A stretch of DNA of 64,000 nucleotides from Eutypella sp. D-1 (GCA_023313575.1 JAJTTP010000001.1:4402001-4466000), one strand, 5' to 3'; counted from the first letter of the stretch, positions 35,415 to 46,588 are shown. Translations and numbers: made by a program. Notes: a model not told the origin generated them from the sequence alone.

Positions 35415-37253
35415 CTACGGTCCGGAGCTTTCGCTTTCGCGATTCTGGTGTGGCGGCCGATGCTGGAGCGAGTACCCACTGGGAGTGTCACCGCTGCCGT
35501 AGGCTGGCACCAGGTTCCTTGAGAAAGTGGTGCCTAACTGCGTCCTAACCGGGACCGGTATGGAGGATGATGCGCGCTGGTGGCTCTGCTCTGTCACAAC
35601 GAGCAATTCGTCTTCTCCATCATCGAAATTGGGGTGTTGGTAGGTGACAAGGTCAAGGCCTTCGCCATCATCAGGGTCGCTCGAACGATCACGTTCGTAT
35701 TTTGCGGCGCTGCTCACCCGCGACACCTTGCTGTCGCCGCCGGTGGCGAGTTCGTCGATCTCGCCCTCGAACGCTTCCGATACACTCGAGTACTTCCTAA
35801 CGGGCGGGGTAGGGCGAACAAGTGCCCTCGGCGTCTCCCGGGCCCTAGGGGGTCTGTTTGCGGCGGCGGCGGCGCCGCCGCCACCAGATTTTCGTGCTTT
35901 GCGTCTGAGGTACTCTTTGACCAGCTTGCGCGGAATGTTCTCCTCGGGCTCCCACGTGGGGTTCTCGTCCGGGGGCCAGTTTCCCTTCCACCGAACTTTG
36001 AAATAGCGCGAGAGGGATTTGTCCTCGTGCTCCTCCACATAATCGCCCTCCAGCCGCTCCACCTCCCATGCCGGCTCCTCGCCTTGCTCCTCTTCCCGAT
36101 ACGACGTCCGTTTCCGCTTACGGCGCGGCTTTGAGTCCGCTGTTGGTGTCTTAGTGGTATTAATTGGTATGGAGTTAGTAACTGCTGCCTTGGTCGTCGT
36201 TGGGGTCGTGCCCGGGCCCGGGCTGGACGGGTTCAACGGCCATTTGCCGGAGCTGCGGGCTGCAGGTGTAAAACCGTAGTGCTGGAGTGTGGTCCTTTGC
36301 ACGGGTGCTGTTCTAGGCGCTGAAGGGAAGGAGGACTGGTTTCGGCTCTTAATTTCGACCTGGAGAAGTGAAGGGCTGGAGGTGGAGTGCTGCGACTTGG
36401 CGTTGGCCGGCCTTTTTGGTGTTGTAGCATAGGGCCGAGGTGTCCGTGACGAAATCTCGTCAGTGGATTCTCCGGGGTCTGCCTTCCCACCAACCACGCT
36501 AGAAGCCTCGCTATACAGCTGCTGATATATAGCAGCGCTTGGGTCCGTCATATCATCCATCATGTCGACGTCCCCTTCGTCTCCTAAATCGTCTTGTGCA
36601 TCTGTGTCCTGTTCGCTCGCCGGGGCTGATGCCACTGCCGCCAAGAGCTTCTTCTTCTTCGGGGTGGAAAGTGACGGGCCGGATGTACTGGTGGGTGGTA
36701 GCGACACTTCAGCATTCTGATCGACGCTCACCTCCTTCGCAAGGCGCTGCGCGAGAAGGTCTGCCTTGCTGGGGCGGCCCCGTTTCTTGCCATTTGCTGT
36801 GGGCGCGGAAGTCTTGGGGACCGTTGCGCTTGCGGACTCGCTTGTGGGCTGTAGCGCATTCGCCTTGGCCTTCGCGGCCTCGACCTCAGCTTGCTGTTTC
36901 CGCTCCTCCTCCTCCTCCTCCCTCTCTTCCTTCTCCTTCTCAAGAAGTAAATTATATTCGAAGTCTTCCAACGTCCGGGGGGAAACATAGTCGCAGATTT
37001 GCTTCGCATTGATAACGACGCGCCCCGCGGGCAAATCTGGCCATCCCACGACATACCACATCTCCAGTTTCAGTTCGCCGTGCACTGGCTTGCCCGCAAG
37101 CACGCGCTTATCGACTATAAAGGCATCGGAATCGTTCTTCAGGGCAAGTGTAATCGGGGCCGAGGGGGGTCCGTCGCCGGGTCGGTAAGGCCGCGGTTTT
37201 GAGGGTAAAGGGATCTCGATCCGAGATTTCTGAACGCGTCCGGCGGAAGGCAT
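35415..37253 (-). CDS. chromodomain and AT-hook protein
   Basis: Intronless 612-aa nuclear protein. A conserved N-terminal block (MWYVVGWPDLPAGRVVINAK, about residues 65-84) precedes a Glu/Lys coiled coil (about 103-130). It is followed by an AT-hook-like KKRGRPSK (156-163), a long Ser/Thr/Pro-rich linker, a basic PRRKRKR patch (about 376-382) and a chromodomain (about 395-452). The chromodomain reads AWEVERLEGDY, then YFKVRWKGNWPPDENPTWEP, then ENIPRKLVKEYLRR. Chromodomains usually bind methylated histone H3. Compared with HP1, the first cage aromatic is Trp396 and the second Trp422; the third position is Asn-Trp rather than a lone aromatic. A role in heterochromatin, for example like Neurospora CDP-2 of the HCHC silencing complex, is an inference I could not confirm. 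Its start codon lies only about 300 bp from the AT-rich block. Confidence 0.9.
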   Translation of the reverse strand: MPSAGRVQKSRIEIPLPSKPRPYRPGDGPPSAPITLALKNDSDAFIVDKRVLAGKPVHGELKLEMWYVVGWPDLPAGRVVINAKQICDYVSPRTLEDFEYNLLLEKEKEEREEEEEERKQQAEVEAAKAKANALQPTSESASATVPKTSAPTANGKKRGRPSKADLLAQRLAKEVSVDQNAEVSLPPTSTSGPSLSTPKKKKLLAAVASAPASEQDTDAQDDLGDEGDVDMMDDMTDPSAAIYQQLYSEASSVVGGKADPGESTDEISSRTPRPYATTPKRPANAKSQHSTSSPSLLQVEIKSRNQSSFPSAPRTAPVQRTTLQHYGFTPAARSSGKWPLNPSSPGPGTTPTTTKAAVTNSIPINTTKTPTADSKPRRKRKRTSYREEEQGEEPAWEVERLEGDYVEEHEDKSLSRYFKVRWKGNWPPDENPTWEPEENIPRKLVKEYLRRKARKSGGGGAAAAANRPPRARETPRALVRPTPPVRKYSSVSEAFEGEIDELATGGDSKVSRVSSAAKYERDRSSDPDDGEGLDLVTYQHPNFDDGEDELLVVTEQSHQRASSSIPVPVRTQLGTTFSRNLVPAYGSGDTPSGYSLQHRPPHQNRESESSGP

Positions 37254-37554
37254 CGCAGGGCGGGGCGCGTCGTGATAGTATATTTTTATTATTTGCGCTC
37301 GGTTTTATGCGGGAAATGGTGGCCTCTTTCTCTTCCTTTTCCTCCTCCTCCTCTTCTCCTTCTGTATTGCTCAAGGACGGAAGGAATCTTCGTTGATTAG
37401 GCAGTATCGTTTGCTCGTAAAAGCGTCTGGTCACCTTCCCTAAGTTAGGTACGGTATAGCTGTACGCATTGACAGCACCTTTCCAGATATGATTTCGATC
37501 TCAGGCCTGAGCGAAAACCGCCCAAGGCAGCTTGAGCTTCATAAGAACCGCTTG
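37254..37554. other. promoter-side spacer of the chromodomain gene up to the AT-block edge
   Basis: Normal-composition DNA with a CTCCTCCTC run (about 37338-37356), ending abruptly near 37555 where AT saturation begins. Confidence 0.6.
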
Positions 37555-38416
37555 CTTATAAAAGAAAACAGTTTAATTTATCTTCGTAAAAAAGAATTAA
37601 GGTAAAAAAGACAGCAGGTTTATCGTTTTATTAAATAAAATGCAAAAATAAATTAACGCTTTTTAATTAAAGTTTTTCAGATTAATTTAATATAAAATTT
37701 ATATAATATTAATATTTTTATATTAAAATTATATAATTTAAACTTTAATAATAAATTAATTAATTAATTAATATTAATATATATTATTTTTATTATTATA
37801 AATAAAAAATAATTATAAATATTTTAAATATAAATAACCGGGACCCGCTTTTTAAAATATATATTATATTAATTATAAAATTAAGTTTTTATATAATTTT
37901 ATTTTAAACTTTAATATAAAATATAATATTTTTACTTTATAAATAATTTTAATAAAGTTATTATTAAGTTTAATAAAGTAATAAATTAATAAATATATTT
38001 AAAATTCTTTTTTAAATTTATTAATTAATAATAATTAATAAGTTATATTAATTTATTTATTTATTTATTTATTAAATATTATATTAAATTTTTGTTTTAA
38101 AAATAATAAAAACTAAATATTTTATATTTATAATATTATTTATTATTATTTTAAATGTTTTTATAAAGCGTTATTTATACCGCTTCCGGGGCTTTTTTTT
38201 AATTAAAACTTTATAATAATTAAACGTTTTTTAATAATAATTATTTAATATTATATAAATATAATATTAATAAAATTACTTTTATATAAAATAATTTTTT
38301 AATTTAAATAAAATAAATAAATATATTAAAATAATAATTAATACGATATATTTAAATAATTACCAGTTAAACCGTAACGGTTTAACCAGCTTTAATACCA
38401 GGGTTTAATGTTAAGG

Positions 38417-38440
38417 CCTTAGCTTATATATAAGCTAAGG
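38417..38440. repeat. 24-bp perfect palindrome
   Basis: Perfect inverted repeat from CCTTAGC to GCTAAGG around a TATA centre, within the least AT-rich patch of the left part of the block. A second palindrome, AAACCGTAACGGTTT, lies about 45 bp to its left. Confidence 0.85.
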
Positions 38441-38658
38441 TTATTAAAGCTGTATATAAAAAAAGATTTTTTTCCTTTAAGCCAGTATATATAATATTTG
38501 CCCACCTTTATATAACGTGCCTTTTAAAGCACGTAATAATTTTAATAAAATATAAATATATTATAATTTATATTTATTAAGTTTTAAATACTTACTTTTA
38601 CTTTTTTTTAATCGTATTAAGTTACCGTGCTTTATAAAAAAAATATAAAATATTTATA

Positions 38659-38848
38659 ATAGCCGGTTTATTTTTAACTTATAATTTAAATAAAGGTTTA
38701 TATTAATAAAAATACTTAAAGGTTTAAATAATAAATAATTATAAAAGCGTTATTATAAAAGTTTATAAAATAATAATAAATAAATAAATAAATAAACTTA
38801 AAAAGTAAGCCTTATAATGTTATAACCTGGTTAAGTTATTAAGCTTAA
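38659..38848 (+). repeat. truncated, heavily mutated LTR copy
   Basis: Begins AGCCGGTTTATTTTTAACTT and follows the 5' part of the 430-bp LTR (GGTTTATATTAATAAAAAT, then AAATAATAAATAATTA) before diverging. Ends next to the 5' LTR of the 7.7-kb unit. Confidence 0.55.
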
Positions 38849-39278
38849 TGTAACGGCCGGTTTATTCCTAACTATTAGTCCAGTTAAGGGGTTTATATTA
38901 ATAAAAATGTTAAGGGTTTTAAGTAATAAGTAATTACGTTTAATAATAATAATAAAAAATGATTTAAGTAATTAAGTTATAATATAAGCTAATAAATTTA
39001 AAAATTATTTAAAAAAAAAGTAATAAACGTAATTATATATTATTTATATCCTTTATTTTTAACATTAAAATATATGGTTATTATTAAATCGTTAAGATCG
39101 TATTTAAATATAATATTTTAACATTATTAAAATTATTACCGATTTAACCGATTTTTTTTAATCATATAACGTATATAGTTTATTTTAATATAATTATTTC
39201 CTTTTTTAAAACTGGAATTAAAAAAATTTTTTTATTATATTAACCTTATTCGGTTTAATAATCCGACCGGTTATAATA
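38849..39278 (+). repeat. 430-bp LTR, left copy
   Basis: Left LTR of the 7.74-kb unit. Aligns end to end with 46159-46588; most differences are C/T or G/A. The terminal CA has become TA. This copy is the more heavily mutated of the pair. Confidence 0.8.
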
Positions 39279-42200
39279 TAATTTTTCCCTTTTTAAAGTT
39301 TTATCTTTAAAACTTATTCCGTTTTTTTTACGTTTTTTAATAAGTTTTTCCTTTTTTTTTTACGTTCTTTTTTTTATTATATTTAATTATATATTTAAAC
39401 GTATTAAATTTTTTATAAAAATTACGTAACGCGATTTTTTTTTAATTACCGTATTATCCGTTAATCTTTTTAATATAACTTTTTATTTTTATTATAAACG
39501 TTATTACTTTAAATATAAAGTTTTAAAATTAGATTTTTTTTATTACTTTTTTTATATTTAAAAAAATTAGCTTCGGTATAACGTTTTTAGTTTTATTATT
39601 AAATAATTTCTTAAAGTATTTTTTTAATATCGTAAATTAAAAACCGAATTTAAAAAAGTTATAAAAGTTAAAAAACGTGTAAAAACACGTATTTAACATA
39701 TTTAAAAATAAAAGAAAATATAATATAAAGAAATAATAAAACCGGTTTTTTATAATATCGATAATTTAAAAGATTTAAAAAAGTTAAAAACGGAATAATA
39801 TCGGGTAAAAAATACACGTTTTACGGGGTTTATTAAAGCGTTAATAAATTTTAAAGTTATTCCGGATATTAATTAATTTAAAATAAATATATCGGGTAAT
39901 TTTAATTAAAATATTATTTTTATTAACGTTTCCGTCGGTATTAATAAAAATTTTTTAAAAAACGTTAAAAATTTATTAAATAATTAATAAGTTTTTATAT
40001 ATTTTCGGAATTATTATATCCTTTTTATTTAACTTTATATTTTATCCATTTATCTTTTATCCGTATATTTAAAATTTTTGCTATTTCGTATTTATCTGTT
40101 TTTATTTCGATATTATTTCGTTTTATTTTTATAACGTTTATATTTATTACGTTTTCGAATAAAAAAATATAAATAATTAAATAAATCCTAACTTTTAATA
40201 ATAAATCCAGTTCGTAATTATTTTTTAATATTTTTTTAATAATTAAATACGGTCCGATATATTTATAATTAAGTTTTTTATTAAATCGTTTTATTATAAT
40301 ATTTTTTATAATTAAATAAATTATATTTTTTTCCGAAAAAGTTAATTTTTTTAACCTTTTTTAATTATAATATCGGCTTATTTATTAACGTATAAATTTA
40401 AGTTTTTCCTTTATTTTTTTATATAATTATTTAAATCGTTTTAATATTAATATAATTTTAATATTATCCGGTCTTTTTTTATAAACGTTTCGATAAATAT
40501 TTAAAGTAAATCCGAAATTAACGTTAATAAATATCGTTCGTATATTTTTATAATAAGTTATGTTATAAACTAATTATACGATAAATAATTACTTTATTTA
40601 ATTATTTTATTTATAATTAATATATTATCGAAAATAAGTTTTTAATATTTAATTAATTCGTTTTATTTATTTATTTATTTAAAGTTTAAAAGCTGTTATA
40701 AATTTAAGGTTTAGTTTTAATTTTATTATAAAATTTTATTAAAAGTTTATTAAAATTTTAATATAAATGTTATTCTTTTATTAAAAATAATACCGAATAT
40801 AAGGCCGTATATTATTATAATATGTTATAAAAAAATATATGCTATTTATTTTACGTCCGTATTTTTATTATATAAAATAAAGTAAAAAATTTTTATAAAT
40901 CGGTTAACGATTACGAATATGTTATTATAACCGTTATATATTATTAACTTTTTTAATATCGGTAATTTAATAATAAAATTAAATATAATAAATTTTTATA
41001 ATCGTTTATTAATTAATAATAATTATAATTTTTTATAAGGTTTATATCGTTTTATTTTAATTTTTTTACATATATTATATCGTTATTATATTTATTATAT
41101 TATTAATTTTATTTTATTAAATATATAAATCCGTTATAATCGTTTAAAAATTTTATAATCTTTTAAATATCCGTATAAAAAATATTTATAAATTTTTTAT
41201 ATTAATTATTCTTATAATTCTTATAATACTTATAACTTTTTTATTTACTTTTTTATTAATAATTCGTTATTATATTATTTAATTTATTTATATAAATTAT
41301 TTTAAATAATTTTAATAATAGCAATTTATTATTATTTTAAGTATTTTTTTAACGTTTATCGGAATACCGCATGTTTAATTAATATATACTTTTTTTTATA
41401 ACAGGTTATTTATTAATAACATTTGTTCGTCCGTTTTTTAATCCTTTTTTATAAATAATAATATAATCGAATTCCGTAAAGTATTTAATATATTATAACT
41501 ATTTTCCGTTAAAGGTTTAAATAGTAAAAAAATATGTAATATTTTTACAATTAATATAAATTTTAATTTGGTGCATATTTTTTATAAAATAATGTTTAAA
41601 TTTTTTAAATACGTTAACGATAATAAAAAATTCCTTATTATAAATTAAATAATTAAGTTCGGTTTTAATTAATTTATAAAAATAAAATGCGATAAAATAT
41701 AATCTTTTTTTTATTATTTAATTTATGCTCCGAAAACGTAATTTAAAATATCGGTTTTTAATTTAATAAGTTTTTTAAAATCGTATATAATAAATATTAA
41801 TTTATTAATAATAATATCTTTTAACTTTTTAAAAAATTCGTTTATTTTATTAATTTATATAAACCGTTTATTTTTTTTATTAATTTTATAAAAAGTGTTA
41901 TAATATGTTTAAATCGTTATATAAATTTCCGATAATAATTTATTAAGCCGAAAAAGGCCTATATTTCCTTTATATTAATAGGCTTTTTTTAATCCTTAAT
42001 AATTACGATTTCTTTAAAATTTATTTTAATATATTCGGGGGTAATAATATATTTAAGGAATTTTATTTTTTATATATGAAATACCTTTTTTGTAAGTTTT
42101 ATTAATAAGTTAACGTTTTATAATGTTTATAATATTATATATATATATTTTTCGTGTTACTTTTTTAAATTTAAATAAATAAAAATATTATCGAGATAAT

Positions 42201-42429
42201 AAATAATAAAAATATTAAAATATTTTTATAAAACGTGGTTAATTATACGTTAAAATAATATTAATACGTTAATTAATTTAAAAAATATAATTAAATATTT
42301 AAATAAACCGTATTTTATTTTAAAAATTATTTTTTACTTATTTCCGGGTTTAATCTTAATATGGTAATACTTATTTTTAAGGTTTAAAATAATAAATTAT
42401 TTAGCTTTATATAAGCGGTTTTTTATTTT
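39279..42429 (-). mobile_element. Ty3/gypsy pol remnant on the minus strand (RT 3' part to integrase)
   Basis: Read on the minus strand and allowing for RIP-type C-to-T/G-to-A changes. Near 42429-42300 comes the RT segment around KAK*FIILNLK. At 42198-42187 the catalytic YxDD box reads Y-L-D-N. At 42060-42001 FLKYIITPEYIKINFKEIVI is followed by AFFGLINYYRKFI, the usual RT/RNase H boundary. Near 40720-40620 are the integrase landmarks of a TAF-then-GQTER-type region (observed IK-R-IN with stops). Stops are frequent and nothing is translatable. RT lies upstream of integrase in this orientation, the gypsy order. From about 39279 to 40500 the remnant is too eroded to assign. Confidence 0.75.
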
Positions 42430-42869
42430 TGTGACGGCTGGTCTATTCTTAACTATTAGTTTAGTCGAGGGATTTATGTTAGCAGGAATGCTAAGGGTTT
42501 TAAGCAATAAGTAATTACGTTTAATGATAGCAAAAAAAAAGGTGTTTTAAGTAATTAAGTTATATTATAAGCTGGTAAGCTTAAAGATTATTTAAAAAAG
42601 AAGTAATAAGCGTAATTATATATTATTTTATATCCTTTGTTTTTAACGTTAAAATGTGTGGTTGTTATTAAATCTTTAGGATAGCTGGCTATTTTAGTTA
42701 TCCTAAATCATTAGGATAGCTGGTTATCTTAGCTATCCTTTTTATCACGTGACTCGGACGTGGCTAATTTATTATGGCTAGGTTTTTCTAAAAGCCTTAT
42801 TTTTTCGAATGGGATCGTGATTCGTTATTGGCCCCATTTGGCCTTTTATGACCTGATCAGGTCATAACA
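42430..42869 (+). repeat. 440-bp LTR, forward copy
   Basis: From TGTGACGGCTGG to CAGGTCATAACA. The first 245 bp or so are related to the 430-bp LTR and then diverge into GGATAGCTGG-rich sequence and a CACGTGAC patch. It contains the palindrome TGACCTGATCAGGTCA near its 3' end. Far less mutated than the flanking pol. Its left neighbour pentamer is ATTTT (42425-42429). Confidence 0.85.
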
Positions 42870-45712
42870 TATAAGCTTTTATTTAATAATGTTATTAATT
42901 TTAAACAATATTCGATATTATATATTTTTTAAATTAAAACCTTTAATAAATTATTAGCTTTTTATTTAAATAAATCGAATAAATCGAGTAAATAATAACC
43001 ATAGCTGCAATTTAAAAAATTACGCTTATTAAATTTAAATTTAAAAAATTTAAACCTTATAATAACATTATTTTTATATAACTTTTTTTTATTATAGCCG
43101 TAAATTATTTATATTAATAACGTTATATAATAATTATAAAAATTAATAAAATTTTTAATATTATTTTATATTTTATTAAAGAAATAATTTAATGGTTTAA
43201 ATTTATTTTAAATACTTTTATAAAAGTAAAAAAGAAAAAAGAATTACGGAAATTAAATGCTTTTTCGAAAAATATAAAAATTTCTTAAAAAAAATAAAAA
43301 TTAATTACGGAAACCCGGATAAAACCCGAGCCATTACGTAATAACTTTTAAGTTTTAAATAAAAAAAATAGCTTATACGTATACCGCGTAATTTAAACAG
43401 TTTATTATTAAAATAAATTAAATCGATAATAAATCTTTTATCGATACGTTTTATTAAAGATTTAAAAATTTAATTAAAGACGAAATTATTACGTAAAATA
43501 AATTAAATACTTTTAATAAATTTATTATTTTAATAATTAAAATCGATAATAAATAATTTAAATAACGATAAAAAAAAAGATATTATATATTTAAAAAATT
43601 TAAAAAGTATTAAAATAATAGAAATCAGGATTAAAAACTTACCGATATATTTTACGGGATGGTATTAAAACCTATATTATTCGATATAATACGAAAAAAT
43701 AAATAACAAATTAAATGTTATAATTATAACAAAATAAAATATTTTAAAAAAGAATATAAAGGATTTAAATAAAATAAAAACTAAAAACCTGTACCCGAAA
43801 AAAAAAAACCTTTTGCCGGTGGAAAAACGTTTAAAATACTCCGCCGCGTATATTTAAATAATAACATTTATTAATAAAAATTATAAAAAATTAAATAATT
43901 AATTTAAACCGTAATAAAACGATAACGTTAATAATAATAAAATAAATACCTTAATAACGATAAAAAAAAAGCTTTTACAGAAATTTATTTCGTAAAAAAA
44001 GAAAAAATAAAATAATTAATTAATTAATTTAAAAACCGATAAAATTATAAGTTATAAAAAATATACGGCATTTACGTTAAATAATTTTAATAACGTTTTA
44101 AAAAATAACGATTTAAAATTTACTTATAATAATTTTATAATTAAAATAAATTTATTAATTAAAAAATTTAAACTTAAACGCCGTATTTTTTAAAATACTT
44201 TATTAATTATCGAAAATATAAATGCTATTAATATAAGGAACGAAAAATCGGTATTATTAACCGAATTAAATAAATAGTTAAAAAGGATTTAATTTTTTAT
44301 AATAAAACAAAATAAAACCGATCGACGAAAATATAAAAAATTTATATATTACGTTAACCGCATATTATATAGTTAAAAATGGCCGGAAAAAATATCTTAC
44401 CCCGGAAGATATTAAGTATATTATTATAATAAATATATATATTAAACGTTAAAAGTTATAAAAATTCGGAATAAAATCGAATAATAAAAATATAAAATTT
44501 AATATTAAAAAATAAATTATTAAATATTAACTTATATATTTATAAAAACTTATTAAAAAAATAACCTTTAATAAAATTAGCTTTAAATATTTTTATAAAA
44601 AATTAATAATAAAGGAATAACCGTACGTATAAAAAGAATCTAATAAAAAAAAACATTACGATAACTTTTATAATGCCGTATAAATTTACGGTAAAGATTT
44701 AAAAAGATAAAACCGTTTATATTAAGGTTATAAAACGGTATTATAAAGTTTAAAAACGTAATACGATATTTATAAACTATTTTAAAAATTTAAAAACGAT
44801 ACGGATATATTATAATACGAATAAAAATTAAAAATAATTAATATACCGTTATAATAAATAATAAAACCGAAAATAATTATATAACTTTAAAATTATATAA
44901 TAAATTATAATTATTATAAAAACAAAATATTTTTATAACATATTAAAAGCCGAAAATTATATTTTCCGGTATAACGAAAAAAAAGTATTATAAGAAACCG
45001 ATTAATTTAACGTATATATTAAAAAATAAAAATAAAACGTTATTTTCGATATTATGCTTTTAAAAAGATACGACATAATTTTTAAGTAATTATAGTTATA
45101 TTAATATAATTTATTAATTAATTAAAAAACTAGTTAAATAATATTTTTTTATCTTTTAAAAACCGATAATAATTTAAAAAAAAGATTTTAATATTTAATA
45201 AATAATAAATACGGGTATAAAGATATAATAAAAACCTTATTAAAAAAATATAACGAATTAAAAAAAAAGGATATAAAAAAAGGATTAAATAAATTATCGC
45301 ATTTATTCGATAACGATTCTGTTTTTTTAATAACATTTTAAAAAAGAATAATTATATTATTATAAATACGTAATATATTACCGTAATATTATTAATACGA
45401 TAAAATGTTTCGCAAAAGATTTAAAAAAAGATTATTATAATATAATAAATAAAATTATAAAATTATCTTTATAAAAAAAAACATTACGATTTTATAAAAT
45501 TTATAACTTTAACGAAATTAAATTTAAAAAGTTATAAAAATATCTCGAAAATAAGTTAATAAAAGGATATATTTAATAATTAAAATTATTAATTAAATAT
45601 CCGATTATATTTATATTAAAAAAAGCGGTAAATTATAATTAATAATCGATTATTAATAATTAAATAAAGTTATTATAAAAAACCGGATACCGTTATTATT
45701 TATTATTAAAAT
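42870..45712 (+). mobile_element. Ty3/gypsy gag and pol 5' remnant on the plus strand
   Basis: Starts directly after the 440-bp LTR. At 43716-43757 the frame reads C-Y-N-Y-N-K-I-K-Y-F-K-K-E-Y, exactly the CX2CX4HX4C spacing of a Gag zinc knuckle whose second Cys, His and last Cys have each become Tyr by a single G-to-A or C-to-T change. Further right (about 45500-45712) comes the start of reverse transcriptase (K-YLEN-LIKGYI, YPIIFILKK), ending in the pentamer AAAAT at 45708-45712. Many stops; not expressible. Confidence 0.75.
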
Positions 45713-46152
45713 TGTTATGACCTGGTCAGGTTATGAAAGGCCAAATGGGGCCAATAACGAATCACGATCTTATTCGAAAGAACAAAGCTTTCAGAAAGAC
45801 CTAGCCATAATAAGTCAGCCACGTCCGAATCACGTGATAAAAAGGATAACTAAAATAGCCAACTATCCTAATAATCCAGGATAGCTAAAATAACCAGCTA
45901 TCCTAAAGATTTAATAATAACCACATATTTTAACGTTAGGAATAAAAAATATAAAATAGTATATAATTACGTTTATTACCTTTTTTTTAAATAATTTTTA
46001 AATTTACCAGTTTATAATATAACTTAATTACTTAAAACATTTTTCTTTTTATTATCACCAAACGTGATTACTTATTACTTAAAACCTTTAGCACTCCTGT
46101 TAATATAAACCCCTCGACTGGACTAATAGTTAGGAATAGACCAGCCGTTACA
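45713..46152 (-). repeat. 440-bp LTR, inverted copy
   Basis: Reverse complement of 42430-42869, identical in length (440 bp) and ends (TGTAACGG...CATAACA read on minus). Abuts the AAAAT pentamer on its left and is separated from the next LTR by six bases on its right. Confidence 0.85.
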
Positions 46153-46158
46153 TTATAA

Positions 46159-46588
46159 TATATAACGGCCGGTTTATTCCTAACTATTAGTTTAATTAAA
46201 GGGTTTATATTAATAAAAATATTAAAGGTTTTAAATAATAAATAATTACGTTTAATAATAATAATAAAAAATGTTTTAAATAATTAAGTTATATTATAAG
46301 TTAATAAATTTAAAAATTATTTAAAAAAAAAGGTAATAAATATAACTATATTATTTATATTTTTTATTCCTAATATTAAAATATATGGTTATTATTAAAT
46401 CGTTAAAATCGTATCCGAGTATAATGTTTTAATATTATTAAGATTATTACCGATTTAACCGATCTTTCCTGGTTATATAACGTATATGGCTTATTTTAAT
46501 ATGGCTATTTCTTTTTTTAAAACTGGAGTTAAGGATCTTTTCTTATTATATTAGCCCCACTCGGCCCAATGGTCCGACCGGTTATAAC
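46159..46588 (+). repeat. 430-bp LTR, right copy
   Basis: Direct repeat of 38849-39278, less mutated (retains CACTCGGCCCAATGGTCCG). The terminal TG has become TA while the terminal CA is kept. Confidence 0.8.

Larger units (their letters stand above)
38849..46588. mobile_element. 7.74-kb LTR-bounded Ty3/gypsy-type unit, rearranged and RIP-degraded
   Basis: Bounded by two 430-bp direct LTRs (38849-39278 and 46159-46588), both starting TGTAACGG-like and ending GGTTATAACA-like. Flanking pentamers are CTTAA (38844-38848) and CCTAA (46589-46593): a 5-bp target-site duplication differing by one C-to-T change. The interior contains minus-strand pol remnants (left) and plus-strand gag/pol remnants (right), separated and bounded by a second, inverted pair of 440-bp LTRs. 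The order RT before integrase identifies Ty3/gypsy (Metaviridae-like) rather than copia. No functional reading frame survives. Confidence 0.8.

Noticed and set aside
45130..45336. 68-codon minus frame inside the AT block, rich in Ile/Leu/Tyr/Phe like a membrane peptide
   Set aside because: Hydrophobicity is what AT-saturated DNA encodes by chance; it overlaps the gag-pol remnant.
42430..46152. A DNA transposon with long terminal inverted repeats
   Set aside because: The 440-bp inverted repeats look like TIRs, but each has LTR termini (TG...CA), relatives occur as direct pairs, and the interior encodes Gag/RT remnants.
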